NCBI GenBank assembly: GCA_021234155.1
Contig: JAJEKV010000020.1
Coordinates: 17,659,018-17,723,017 of the forward strand
Length of the DNA: 64,000 nt
DNA from: Isoetes taiwanensis
Taxonomy: Eukaryota; Streptophyta; Lycopodiopsida; Isoetales; Isoetaceae
Direction: 5' to 3'
The stretch's first letter is position 1, and every line of letters begins with the position of its first letter. The translations under genes and the position numbers were made by a program. Under the pieces are notes generated by a model that saw only the letters and a program-made list of their open reading frames with translations, was not told where the DNA came from and did not search any database. Positions 1 through 10,239 of the stretch are shown here, piece after piece.

Positions 1-65
1 CACAAAATTAATCTTCTTCACACCTTCCCCCCTTCCAATGGTTCTCTTTCTTTTCTCTTTTTTCA

Positions 66-96
66 TGTTGACCGGGTGCCAAAAACCCGGTCAACA
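66..96. repeat. Palindrome with TG...CA ends
   Basis: Perfect 12-bp inverted arms (TGTTGACCGGGT and its complement) surround a 7-base spacer. The outer bases are TG and CA, as in the palindromes that begin the LTRs further right. It may be the end of another, otherwise unseen LTR element. No matching second LTR is visible. Confidence 0.5.
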
Positions 97-179
97 CCAT
101 CCCAAAAGGAGGGGAACACTCATGGTCTAATGCATACATGAATGAGGTTATCAACTACTGGTTGGGGCTACTACGTGTC

Positions 180-450
180 CTTAGATATGTGGATAGAAAT
201 AGTGATTCTTCCTCCTCTTATACTACTTCTTCCTCCTCTTATTCAAATTCTTACTCCTCTTCTTCTTCGATTCTTCCTCCTCTTATACTACTTCTTCCTC
301 CTCTTATTCAAATTCTTATTCTTAATCCTCCTCTTGCGCTTCATCTTCTTCGTATTCTTCCTCCCCATTTTCGGGTTCCTCCTCTTCTTCTTAGCCTTTT
401 CTTCTTCGGAATTCTTCCATTCTTCTTCTAATTTTTTTCCCATCTAAGAA
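180..450. repeat. CTT/CCT-rich low-complexity tract
   Basis: An irregular run of TTCTTCCTCCTCTTAT-type units, pyrimidine-rich on the plus strand. Open frames here encode only Ser/Leu/Phe/Pro runs and are not genes. Confidence 0.85.
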
Positions 451-524
451 GACGTCGTTAAAAGACGAGACCCTTCTTCTTTCCAAAATTTTTCCTTATT
501 AGTTTTTTTATACTATTTCTCTCT

Positions 525-850
525 AATCATTGAATTTTTTGTTTTGCATGTACACTCCTAGCAAAATGTGTTGTTCTTGCAAAACAACTTGGCACCTCTT
601 CCAGGTAAGGATTTAATTTTTTCAATACGCTAATAAAATACTAATGCTTTATTTAGGTTAAATTGTTATCCAAGAAGGGGACGTCATTGAAACCACCCCT
701 CCCCCATTGATTTTCCATATTTTTTTTTCCTTTAAGTTGTTTATTTATACTAATATTTTACTAATCATTGAATTTATTGTTTTGCATGTACACTCCTAGC
801 AAATGCATTGTTTGTGCAAAACAACTTTGCCACCTTGTACCAGGTAAGCA
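525..850. repeat. Diverged direct duplication, period about 240 bp
   Basis: About 85 bases at 525-610 recur with changes at 765-846. Both copies contain GCATGTACACTCCTAGCAAA and end in CAGGTAAG, which resembles a splice donor. No protein match is recognised. Confidence 0.6.
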
Positions 851-1094
851 TTTAATTTTCAATATGCTTAATGTATTGATGTAGGAAGGTTGAATATTAT
901 CTCAATAACTACGTTGATTGTTGGGTAAATAGGTGGAGGCTTAACAGTAATGATCCGCCTCGATATCAACCAATAAAACCATTGACTATGCATGGACGGT
1001 TGAAAGGATGCCTTCAAGTGTGTTGATCCCAAGTGACATAGCCTCTCACTTAAAATACCTGGTTGCTAATGAGGTGGATGACGATAAGGATGAA

Positions 1095-1830
1095 CGTGGT
1101 TATGAACATCCGTCAAAAGTATGTCGGTATCACAAGGTCTCCCATAAACTCAAAAAACTCGAAAAACATAGGTCTCCCATAAACAAGGAAGACATGTACT
1201 GCGGACTTATGGGTTGCTAACCAATCTGTTACCTACTACTACCATGGTTATGAATATCCGTCAAGGGCATGTTGGTATCACACTTGTAGGATACGTATAA
1301 CAAACTCTTGGAACATCCAAAATTTTTATGGGTCACTGGTACCATGTCATCAAACCAACTACGTCAAGGGAATGTTTTTTGAGAGGCCTCCAAAATGGTG
1401 TAAGGGGCGCTTTACATGTAGAATCATCGTCACGACGGTGATTTGTCTTGCTCGTTTAACCTTAAGAAAAATTCGCGACGATTCTTTGATGGACGCAAAA
1501 AATGGCGAACCATTTTGCACAATGGCGATGGCGATGACTATACATCTAAACCACCCCCCTAAAAGGGGATACGCCATAAGGGACTGCCGGTTTATATGCA
1601 TCAGTCGAAATTATGAGGGGCGTGTTTCGCCCCGGTTAGAAATCCACGACAGCTGTTGACAGTTGCAAAAAATATAGACCATTTTGCACGATGGTGATGG
1701 CTCAAGAAGGCGCATATAAACTACCCCTAAGGCTGGGTTCACATGCAACCATCGCCAGAGAGGGGCTCTGTTTTGCCCTGTGCTAATTAGTAACGTAGAT
1801 GATGAGCCTTTTCACACGACGGTGATGGCG
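1095..1830. repeat. Degenerate short repeats, no gene recognised
   Basis: GGTTATGAACATCCGTCAAA-like sequence occurs near 1,098 and again near 1,241. A second motif (CCATTTTGCAC followed by a GATGGCGATGG-type run) occurs near 1,511 and 1,679, with a weaker third copy near 1,810. Short open frames overlap these repeats and have no recognisable domain. It is probably remnant transposon DNA of unknown type. Confidence 0.45.
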
Positions 1831-2068
1831 CCTTCACTACCACAGTTGTCAAATCCATCGATCATAGGCCTAGATCGTATGTTGGAGCCTCTGGGCACCT
1901 CTTGCTTCGCTTATGATCACTTATGATTGGGGGCACCTATGATTTTGAAATATAAAATACGAGTTCACCTAAGGTTTTGATGGAATATCGAGTCTTTATA
2001 CGTCTTCGGCTAAGGTTTTAGAATTTGAATTACGAGGGCTCGAACCTCTACTAAAAAAATTAATGTCC

Positions 2069-2071
2069 TAA
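2069..2071. other. Target-site duplication TAA, left
   Basis: TAA immediately precedes the left inverted end at 2,072 and is matched by TAA at 5,785-5,787. A 3-bp TWA duplication is the hallmark of PIF/Harbinger insertion. Confidence 0.85.
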
Positions 2072-2102
2072 GGGTACCTTCGCACCCGCCGTTAAGTTAG
2101 GA
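2072..2102 (+). repeat. Left terminal inverted repeat of the PIF/Harbinger element
   Basis: These 31 bases are the exact reverse complement of 5,754-5,784. The match ends after GTTAAGTTAGGA. Confidence 0.93.
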
Positions 2103-2139
2103 ATAAGTTAATTTTTTTTAACTGTCAGTTAAACTTATA

Positions 2140-2460
2140 AGAGACTCTTGTGTTCGCACCAAGACTAAGTTAACTTTCCGTTAAGACTTTAACCTAACGG
2201 AAACTAGTTAAATCCTTTCAGACTAGAACAAGTTAGGTTATTTTTTTTTAACTTAACAATAAAATAAAAATGTGTTCGCACTTGCCTTAGTTAAGTTAGT
2301 GCTAACTTAATGCTAAAGGCACTTTCTTCGCATAGGTGCCTATTAAGTTACTTTAACTTAATGCTAACGGCAATGCCTTCGCACATTCGTCCATTAGTTT
2401 TTTTTTTTTTTTTTTAACTTAATGCTAACGGCAATACCTTCACACACCTCCGTTAAGTTT
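2140..2460. repeat. Subterminal repeats of the PIF/Harbinger element
   Basis: Four or five degenerate copies of a unit combining TTCGCAC with TTAAGTTA or AACTTAATGCTAACGGCAAT. They resemble the outer terminal repeat and probably bind transposase, as subterminal repeats do in related families (inference). Confidence 0.6.
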
Positions 2461-2841
2461 TATTTTTGTTTTCTATTAAGTGCTTCAAACAATTGTCCTC
2501 TTCTTGTGCCATGAACAAATTAACATATGAACTCATAACCATCATGATATCATGCACTTGTTGATCATATTCCATCTCATTAAAACACTACATAATCAAC
2601 TTGATATTCAAAGCTTATCATTGGATCCAAAGCCTACCATTGTTATTCAAAACTTGTTATTCTAGTCAATTTTGTTATTCAAAGCTTATCAAAGAAGAGA
2701 CAATTATCAAGTGAAGACTATATATTTAGTTAATGTGCGGCGGATCTCCACACCCAATTCATATGGGTGCGGATCGGTTGTTATGACGTGGTTCTTCTGC
2801 TTCATCGCCTCATTCTCCTCGATCTCTTCTTCTTCTCCTCA

Positions 2842-3069
2842 TCTTATTTGCCACTGCCTTACTTGCTCCAACTCTTCCTCGATATCTGCTTCACCAATAT
2901 CAATAAGCAGATTATGGAGCATACAATATGCGTGAGTAAGAGTTGGAACATTCTCCGGCTTCATCTTGAGTTTCGTATCGAGACATCGGAACTTGCACTT
3001 TAATAGCCCGAACGCTTGCTCCACATATAACCTTCCCTGCGCCAGCTTCTTATTGAAGATGTTCTCTAC
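2842..3069 (-). pseudogene. PIF/Harbinger transposase, C-terminal exon only
   Basis: The minus-strand reading contains NIFNKKLAQGRLYVEQAFG, then LLKCKFRCLDTKLKMKPENV and CMLHNLLIDIGEAD. This is the C-terminal signature of DDE_Tnp_4 transposases, including the conserved E of VEQAFG (third catalytic acidic residue) and the LHN motif. An AG splice acceptor precedes it (TGTAG at about 3,070-3,074) and TGA ends it. The upstream catalytic Asp exons and the Myb-like partner are not seen, so this is a leftover that marks the element's superfamily. Confidence 0.88.
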
Positions 3070-3223
3070 ATTTCAAAACGAATTGCATTTAGAACATGAA
3101 TTGAAATTAAACAAAACCATAAACTATTAAACATAAACTATTAACATAAACTATTAGTTTGTTAAACTAAGCATAAATTGCTATATTAATGTGATTCCAA
3201 TGGTGAATTTGATCTGATTGAAG

Positions 3224-3291
3224 GAACTCGCGACACCAGAAGCCTTTGCTGCTGATCCATCTCTTGTTTGGGAGTTCTATCATTATCGCAG
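3224..3291 (+). pseudogene. Captured class III (SIRT5-like) sirtuin exon
   Basis: A 68-base exon reads [20 protein letters not shown] followed by YR(R). This matches the segment between the NAD-binding GIP(T)FR region and the catalytic core of class III sirtuins (SIRT5/CobB), where ATPxAF...VWEFYHYRR is diagnostic. It is bounded by AG at 3,222-3,223 and GT at 3,292-3,293. It lies inside the PIF/Harbinger element on the strand opposite the other captured exons. No other sirtuin exon is visible, so it cannot make an enzyme. The short length limits certainty about the subclass. Confidence 0.75.
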
Positions 3292-4202
3292 GTTAGTTAA
3301 TTCCTTATAGTCCTTTTATAACAAATGCACATAGTCTTTGAGTGCAAAGTGTTGGAGATTGGAAAGTGTCAGTAAATAGAGAATGATGGCAACAAAATGA
3401 ATATTAAATGCACTACTTATTTTGAATCATGAAAACATATTAGCCTACTTGAAATCTTGCCAGAAGAGACCATGGGTTTTGAATGTCATTCATTGAAGCT
3501 TAAACTTGAGTGTTTGATGAGAAGTATTGGTTCACCTTAGTATTGCCCAATATTCTGCAACCTTAGTATGCTACAATAAATTTCCAAGCACACAAAGGCA
3601 ATAGAATTTATCTGGATGGATGCCAGAAACTGTAAAATACCGTATCTCAAATCTCATTCGATTTGGAGAATGCTTTTCAAGTGCAATTTCTTCTACAGTC
3701 ACACTAGGGAGACTGAACTGAGCTCTCAACATATACTCCTTTGGATATAAGCATTACCAATTTTACAATTCGTTAATTCTAGAAAGGAAGCTCAAAGACA
3801 CAAAAATGGCAGCAACAAGAAAAGGTTTTACAGCAAAGCAATACTTTGCCACCAGGAGATAATTTTATCTTCCAAACGAAGGCTTTGTTATTCGGTGCAT
3901 TAATGTGTGCACTGTAGACGTTGCATCAGTGGGCAAAGGCAAATCAATTTCGATGTTTGTTGGCGTCTTTGTACAAAACAATTCCACGAAACTTAGCAAC
4001 AAGAAATCTATTTGTCATTTACTTACAGAGGGTACCTCCACTTTTTAACTAAGCTGCAGGGCTCGACAAAGATATTGTACACCTAATTTCGGAATGTCTC
4101 TCTATTTGTGCCTCAACCTATATCAATGGCTATTTCACCATGTCATTTTTCTAACTGAAAAGAATCACAATTGCTATAGCAGCATCTACTATTCTTTCTT
4201 AC

Positions 4203-4308
4203 CATACTTCTGTACTCAGCCAATATGTCATTAAATGAATCAAAGGCTCCATGGAGAGGAATAAAAGATATTGTACGATCATTTTCAAAGCAAGCAAGGC
4301 AGACACAC
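4203..4308 (-). pseudogene. Captured AP-1 mu adaptin exon (downstream exon)
   Basis: The minus strand reads CVCLACFENDRTISFIP then LHGAFD, matching the AP-1 complex medium (mu) subunit just inside its C-terminal cargo-binding domain (family form: FENDRTISFIPPDGAFD). After GAFD a 4-base insertion shifts the frame; the next frame gives the expected LMTY...LST. AG/GT splice signals flank the exon at 4,309-4,310 and 4,201-4,202. AP-1 mu binds tyrosine-based sorting signals at the trans-Golgi network. This fragment is non-functional. It joins in phase with the exon at 4,391-4,495. Confidence 0.88.
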
Positions 4309-4390
4309 CTGTTAACCCACGCTAGAATATTAGAACAATGATATAATCAAGTTGTAAATAATAATAATCAAACTTTAAAATGCTACTTAC

Positions 4391-4495
4391 TGGTGAAACT
4401 CTATGTCAAGATCAATTGCTTTTCCTTTTGTAGCCTGCCCTTGAGCCTGTAATAGTATTCTGTCATTATGGCCCAGCTTGCACGCTGGCATACCA
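4391..4495 (-). pseudogene. Captured AP-1 mu adaptin exon (upstream exon)
   Basis: The reading GMPACKLGHNDRILLQAQGQ, then ATKGKAIDLDIEFH, is close to the AP-1 mu segment SGMPECKLGLNDRVLLEAQG...TKGKAIDL. Splice acceptor AG is at 4,496-4,497 and donor GTAAGT begins at 4,390. An intron of about 80 bases separates it from the next exon, so a genomic piece of the gene was copied with its intron. One codon appears lost relative to the usual IDLDDIKFHQ. Confidence 0.9.
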
Positions 4496-4638
4496 CTAAC
4501 CACGATAAAAACAACATCAGTTTGAATAGCAACATATTTCAACCAACTTATAAATTTCAATATACGCGCCTTAAATAAGTTCACATCTTCAATGGAGCAA
4601 CAACATCCGAGCGCACAAGCTGACCATACAAAGAAACT

Positions 4639-5298
4639 AACAGGAGAAAGCATGGCGTAAGAAGAAGAAGAAATTGAGCGCCTAACTGTGACATGAATCT
4701 TACCATCATCTCCGATCTCTGCTTCAGTCTGCAATGGCTCTCTTCCATCTAAAGACATAACATCTGATTCAACCTTGAAGGATATAATAGAGGCAAATTT
4801 GTCTCGTGAAACCGATCGGATATAAGAATCCTTGCGCCGGTACTCATAAAAAATAGCAAAGATTGTGTACCATATAATACATTGAGAACTACGGCTTGAA
4901 CAACTAGGGTCATTTTGAATTCGTCCCATACATAGCAAAGAAGCAAAGGGATGCCCATAACCAATGTATTGGGCAAGGTTGCAAGCATAAAAGTGTGATC
5001 ATCCATTCAATGCTTCCCCTTTTTGAAAATCTTGCACATATGCCAAGCGGAGTATTGCAAATTTCGAATCGTGATCTGCCGTAACAAATTTCGCATTCAT
5101 GGTGTAAGGATTGTTGTTAGCGATGATATGAAAAGACAAAAGGGGCACGCGCGAATATGGCCACAAATCGTTGATCCCGCCACATTCTTGGGGAGTTAAA
5201 ATCTTCCACCACCGGATGACCCATAAGCCAAAATCATAGCCACATACAAAGGAACCACAAAGATCGAGAACAACGTACAAGTCCTTGGCACTTATCAT
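4639..5298 (-). pseudogene. PIN-like: Captured PIN auxin-efflux carrier first exon
   Basis: The reading starts MISAKDLYVVL, the family's usual N terminus, and passes through RWWKILTPQECGGIN, VPLLSFHIIANNNPY, TLPNTLVMGIPLL, QCIIWYT and SFKVESDVMSLDG to AEIGDDGKIHVTVRRS. It covers roughly the first 200 residues: the N-terminal membrane segments and the start of the hydrophilic loop. Several frame changes break it, some compensating each other over short distances (near 5,260, 5,170 and 4,880). PIN proteins export auxin across the plasma membrane. Here only this exon is present, inside the transposon, so it is a transduplicated fragment. Its antisense potential against a real PIN gene is open. 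Confidence 0.93.
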
Positions 5299-5399
5299 CT
5301 TGAAAAATCTTGGCAAAGCTTGGGGAAACTTTTATCCGTCGATCTAAATCCCAAGCAAAATACCAAAGACCCACGAAGTTCTATAAATAAGAACGGAAA

Positions 5400-5534
5400 A
5401 GAAGAAGAAATAAAAATACCCGATGAGAAAATGCATAGGCAACGGCATGTTCGGGGTTCGTAGCTGCTTGTGCTTGTGCTTAAACCATCGCCATTGCCAT
5501 CGCCGTCAAAATCGAGCTCCGCCAGAACAACCAA
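5400..5534 (-). pseudogene. Possible further captured first exon, unidentified
   Basis: An ATG at 5,534 opens a frame reading MVVLAELDFDGDGNGDG and continuing Ser/Thr-rich. It is followed near 5,410 by a GT that could be a donor. It lies between the PIN fragment and the right terminal repeat. I do not recognise the protein. It could equally be 5' leader of the captured PIN gene. Confidence 0.3.
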
Positions 5535-5753
5535 GATTAAAGTGACCCCGGGAGGTCACTTTAATTTCTAGTTCATTTTTATTTTTGGGTTAACATTCTG
5601 TTAAATCTGTTAACCTAACATAAACTGGTGTGAAGATTGTTTGGGTTAGGGACTTTAGGTTAAAAAAATTAACGGAATACTAACTATTTAGCTTAATAGA
5701 ATACTAACTTAACTTGTGGTGTGAATGTTAAAACCGTTAAAAACCTAACGCAA

Positions 5754-5784
5754 TCCTAACTTAACGGCGGGTGCGAAGGTACCC
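5754..5784 (-). repeat. Right terminal inverted repeat of the PIF/Harbinger element
   Basis: Exact reverse complement of 2,072-2,102. TAA follows at 5,785-5,787. Confidence 0.93.
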
Positions 5785-6067
5785 TAATAAGACTATTTTA
5801 ACCAACATAACCAGTAAGCTAATGTGATTATTTTTTATCTTAAATCAATTTTTTTTTTTATAACAACCCATTCAATTATTTTGGGAATATGATCTATGAT
5901 TTTATGAATTGTTATTTTTTTTTACATTCATATCAAATTTCATGAACCCTTGATATTGTGCTACATATTCACTGCATGTGAAAGGGCTGTAAGCACTTAT
6001 GTAAGCACTTCGTTAACTAACCATAAGCTAATTTAATAAATTTAATAATAATAATGACTGCAAACAA

Positions 6068-6092
6068 ACTTAACTGAGAGTGCGAATCACCC
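6068..6092 (-). repeat. Diverged second PIF/Harbinger-like end
   Basis: ACTTAACTGAGAGTGCGAAT followed by CACCC and TAA resembles the right end at 5,754-5,787 with substitutions. A matching left end is not seen between 5,788 and this point. It may be a MITE remnant or an older outer end, and it lies about 70 bases before the host gene's start codon. Confidence 0.4.
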
Positions 6093-6163
6093 TAATACTT
6101 CTATAAACATAAATCATGGCAAAACAAATTATACTCAGAACAGGCGGCAGACGACGGACAGAG

Positions 6164-8914
6164 ATGGGCGACGATTTGCTCCCACAGGAGGCCAAAACCA
6201 AATCAGGATGGAATTGGAGTTCATGGAGTACTTCGGCTTTTTCGGCTTTATCTGAGCTTCAGAAAGCCGCAGCAGGGGCCGCCGATGAGTTATCTAAGAA
6301 TGTAAGTTCTTAGCATATGTTGAATTTATTTTTGTCAGTTAGTGTTGCTTGTGTAGTTAAAAAGACCCACTTCAAAAGGTGTCGCGTTATAACTTCAGGT
6401 TTCCATTAACATTTGCCAAATAATTCACCATCTTGATTCCGTTATAAAATTGGGTTGTCAATTTAAATTACGGGGGAAATAATGTTTTCTGATTTATCTA
6501 AGGAGCTTTGGATCTGTTAAGATTTCTGTAGTTCGTGCAGGAAGTTTGTTTCAGTACCTTTCAGTTTATTCTTTCTTTTTTTCCTGCATATTATCCTTTC
6601 AAAAGACACCGAAATTTAAAAGACTTTACAGGCAATGGCTGCTGCTAAAGGAGTTGCTGAGCTGCATCATAGTGTAGCTGGATCTTTATTACCGGAAGCA
6701 GATTCAGAAGATACGTCTAATTATACGGAGAATACATCTATTTACGAGGATGGAAATGATGGAATTACAGATTATGAAAAGGAGGAAAAAATACGGAAAA
6801 CTGCTCTAGAGAAATTAGAAGCAGCAAGCAAAGACTCAGTTATAAGTCATGTATATATTTTAAGCCTTGTATATTCTACATTTATATTTTGTCTTTTATG
6901 TTTTTATAATGCAGCAACTTTTTATTTTTATCAAGATTAGGGACTCAAGCTGCTTGACGACTCTATGGAGAATATAACCACAGGAGCAATGCATGCTCTT
7001 GGAAGTGCTTGGCAAGGTGGCATAACTTTAATTCAAAGGTACGTGTACCTTTCATTTTTGTTGTATCATACATTTCTTTTGTATTTATGAATTTGTATTC
7101 CAGATTGGAAAACTCAGCAGAGAGCATAGCTGAAGCTGTTCAATCTGACGAGATATCAGTAAAAGCTGGCACTTTTGCCCCAAATCTTATAAAGGTATTC
7201 AGATTCTCCAATATAATCTGGAAGCCAAATATGAATTATACTAAATAAAAAGCCATTGCTGCCTGTATTGATATTTTAACTTGTTGCATAGATTTAACTT
7301 GTTAGGATTCCTTTAAGCTACGAAGCTAATATGGAATTTGTTTTCACAGAGTGGTAAGGAATTTACTATAAAGGGATTGAAAGTACTCGAAAATGTTGGA
7401 AGAGAAACCATGGATATTCTTGCACTGGAAACAGGAATTGGATTTGACAGCAGTAAGCTGGATCTCCGAGGAACAAATGAGAGCAGTTATTTAGAAGAAG
7501 CTACATTTGATCGATGCTTTTACATTTATGGCGGACCAGAGTACCTTGAGGTTCTTTGCTTGTGACTTTTCAGTATGATGAAGTCCATCAAGGTGTGGGT
7601 ATGTATTTTGTAGCTAATTGTCATCTCCCAGGGATCCTGCAGGAATTAGAGGCCCTTTCAAACCATCACGCATTACTTTGTAATCGAGCAAAGGCCAAGA
7701 TGACTGGGGATCACAAGGCAAACTTTGAAGGACTAATAAAACAGCTGCAGCAAGTTTTAATGCTAAATGAGGATACTTCTCTTGAGATCGGTAACCATAA
7801 GGGTAAGATGGCTGAGGAGGGCCTCCTAAATGACAGGAATGAGACAACAAGACTTCGTGACTCGAGTGTTGCTAAAGCTGCTGAGATGGCTGCAGGGTAA
7901 CCCAATGCTTAAGCCTGCTTTCATCTATATGCATTCCAAACTGATGCATGCCCGTTCAGATTTACAGCAACACTCAGTGGGCTTCCCCTAAGCGAAGTGG
8001 TTGAGAAAACAGCCGATCGATTGGAAGCAATCAGAGCGGAGGGAGTGCATGTAAGTGTTTCTTAAAGAGCCAAAAGTTCACTAATAAGCATGAGCATTGT
8101 TCCAAAAAAATAGTCTTGAAAAGGTTCCCAATTAAGGGTTAGCAGGGCTTGAAAGGTCGTCTTCCTTAACGATACAATAGATAGATCTAGGAGGCTACTG
8201 GCTTTTCAGATAGATAAAGTTTGTTGTGGCTTATCAGCTTGTACACTATTTACAATGACTGGTGGACACATTGTCAAATAACAGTTCCCTTTATACCCTA
8301 CAATCCCAAACCGTGCATTCTAAAATAGAAAGAAATTGATGCTGCTGTATATTATACTTCCGAGTGATGAAGTTCTTCTGTTTGCGTGATTTGAAGAGAT
8401 CTTAAATACACTGTGTGATTTGTTTGCCTGGCAGAGACTATCCGAACTGTGCGCCATCTGCATTTCAAATATTCTTTCCCTGAGTAAATTGGTTCTGGCA
8501 GCTGGGTCAGGTGCAGATACCTTTTGGCCAAACGACTGTATTGGGAAAGCAGTTCTGGTTAGCTATGAAGCAAAAGCCATGGTTAGTGATATTAAAGCAG
8601 TCTATGAAAGCTTCCTAACAGGTATTTGTTGTTTTTTATATTTCCAGTGTAGAAGTATCTGATTTTTGATGCCCGGGGTATTATGTACAGGGATAGGGGA
8701 TGTAATTTCTGCATTTCAAGCCTCTATGAAAAGAGTGCCTAGAGATGAGGAAGGTGATTTTAGAAGTGGTCTTCTAGGTCAAAACTCCATTGTGGAAAAG
8801 GCTAGCTCGTTCAAGAGCGGGCTTGAAAGTGATGGTAATGTAGCCATTGGAAAGGTCCAAGATGGTCTTTGTCAGGTTCTACACATTATCCTGTCTACTT
8901 CTTTAAGTATTTAG
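6164..8914 (+). CDS. FAM114/DUF719-family protein, nine exons, intact
   Basis: Exons 6,164-6,301, 6,632-6,838, 6,941-7,038, 7,104-7,194, 7,350-7,550, 7,643-7,896, 7,960-8,050, 8,435-8,621 and 8,691-8,914 join in frame with GT-AG junctions, giving about 496 residues. Family signatures are GWNWSSWSTSAFSALSELQK at the N terminus, the DUF719 core (KGLKVLENVGRETMDILALE, FDRCFYIYGGPEYLEELEAL), DSSVAKAAEMAAGFT, and a C terminus ending QDGL...ILSTS. The protein is Ala-rich and probably helical, with no signal peptide. Animal FAM114A proteins associate with Golgi/trafficking machinery; the plant role is not established. An upstream in-frame ATG at 6,116 could add 16 residues, but MGDD at 6,164 fits plant homologues better. 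It is the only gene here that looks functional. Exon coordinates were assigned by eye. Confidence 0.85.
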
Positions 8915-9885
8915 AACGTTGTACAATTCATTTCTGATTAGGCCATTATTCATTCTGAAAATATAATAGAGCTGGAAGTATACCTAGTTATTTTAGCAGT
9001 TCTTACTTAAAATTACATTCATCTACAAAATCGCTTCTACCATTATTCTTACGTAGGAAAATGCTTCTTCAAAATGGGCTGTTTGCTGACAAAATTTCTG
9101 CTACCATTATTTGTACTAAGGAAAATGCTCCTCTGCAAGCCCTTAAGGGCCTTCGGGGCTAGCATTATCTTTTTTGCTATGCTCCTTTAAACCAGAGGTC
9201 TTGAAATTTATCGAGATCTGACCGTCCACAACCGTCAGATAAGAATAGGTTAAAATGCATAATATCTTGAGGTAATAGGTTATCACAATAATCTATATGT
9301 GATTATCATAATAATCTCTCGAATCTAGAACACTTTATTAGCATTACTAGTGCGGCTAATTTTTTTTCCCTTCTGCTTTATATCTGCTTGCTGTTTGGAC
9401 TGATTTTTGTGCAGGTCCGAAGGCTTGGCTATGGATTTCTACTAAATTTTTTGAATCGTACGTTAAGCTACGCTTAGAGCGGTTTTCCGTTATTTTGATG
9501 ATGTTTTGGCTGGCTTAGGTTTAGATTTGTGCTTTCCTCTGTCCGTCTGTTAAGGTTAGATCTGGAGGGGGCTCTACCGGTGCCACCAGCACATCTGCTT
9601 ACAGCTATTATGGCTATTCTTTGATACCCTGCTCTGTTTTGAGGTTGGTGGTCCCCTCTGTTCTTTCTAATGCCATAGCAAAATTTCTGTTTCTTTCAAA
9701 CTTCGCAACAGCTCCTCACAAAATGAGCCGCCTAAGATTTGCATGTAAGAGTTCTCGCAGTGGCGGATGACACGACTGTTTTTGAGACGCATAGACTATT
9801 TTTGAGGTTCCAATGATGGATAAACAGGCCATGCCATAGTTTCTGTGGCAAGAGGAAAGATAAATTTCTTGACCTCTGGTTTTAG
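8915..9885. other. Downstream flank of the host gene, no gene seen
   Basis: AT-rich sequence with no long frame and no recognisable element ends. It presumably holds the 3' untranslated region and polyadenylation signals of the FAM114-like gene. Confidence 0.5.
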
Positions 9886-9889
9886 AGAA

Positions 9890-9962
9890 CCTCCCCCTCG
9901 CGAGTTATGGAAAAAATCCTTTAGGCCTCGAGGGTTATTTTTCATAACTCACTCGAGAGAGG
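9890..9962. repeat. Imperfect inverted repeat, arms about 30 bp
   Basis: Arms at 9,890-9,919 and 9,933-9,962 are about 80% complementary around a 13-base loop. A short palindrome GAGGTTAACCTC overlaps the right arm. It could be a hairpin MITE core or a transposon end. Confidence 0.5.
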
Positions 9963-10040
9963 TTAACCTCTTCTCACGTTCCTTGCAGCCCTTGGATTAG
10001 ATTGAGGAAAATCTCATCCAAGGTCATTGTTCATTGTTTC

Positions 10041-10125
10041 CACTACAAGAATTTAGCGTGTTGGTGAAGCCAGCGCTTGTTGAATCCCCCTAGAAATTGA
10101 ACCCAGATATGACCATTGTTGCATT
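10041..10125 (+). mobile_element. Possible truncated CACTA-type transposon end
   Basis: CACTACAAGAATTTAGCGTG matches the usual plant CACTA terminal motif (CACTACAAGAAA...). The sequence is cut off by the start of the Helitron-LTR array at 10,126. No opposite end was found in the window. Confidence 0.4.
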
Positions 10126-10239
10126 GCCCACGGTGTAGGGGGGGCATCGATGTTGTAGGGCATGGGTGCTTCGTCTACATGTCTTTTTTTTTTTTTTTTT
10201 TTTTTCTTTTTTTTTTAGTGCATATCCGATTTATGGTCA

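Larger units (their letters stand above)
2072..5784. mobile_element. PIF/Harbinger Pack-type DNA transposon (3,713 bp) with captured host-gene fragments
   Basis: Both ends carry the same 31-bp perfect inverted repeat, starting GGGTACCTTCGCACCCGCCG, flanked by TAA on each side. The inner ends hold several degenerate subterminal repeats (TTCGCAC followed by GTTAAGTT). Inside are a single transposase exon related to DDE_Tnp_4, a sirtuin exon on the plus strand, two AP-1 mu exons and a PIN exon on the minus strand. Splice sites still flank the sirtuin and AP-1 pieces, so genomic DNA rather than cDNA was captured. The element cannot encode a full transposase, so it must have moved with help from a relative. 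Known parallels are Pack-MULEs and Pack-type elements of other TIR superfamilies. Confidence 0.92.

Noticed and set aside
138-447. Two overlapping open frames of about 100 codons
   Set aside because: They translate a CTT-rich simple repeat into Ser, Leu and Phe runs; no domain and two equally open frames.
1008-1659. Short frames of 70-95 codons on both strands
   Set aside because: They overlap local duplications, have no family resemblance and no splice context that joins them.
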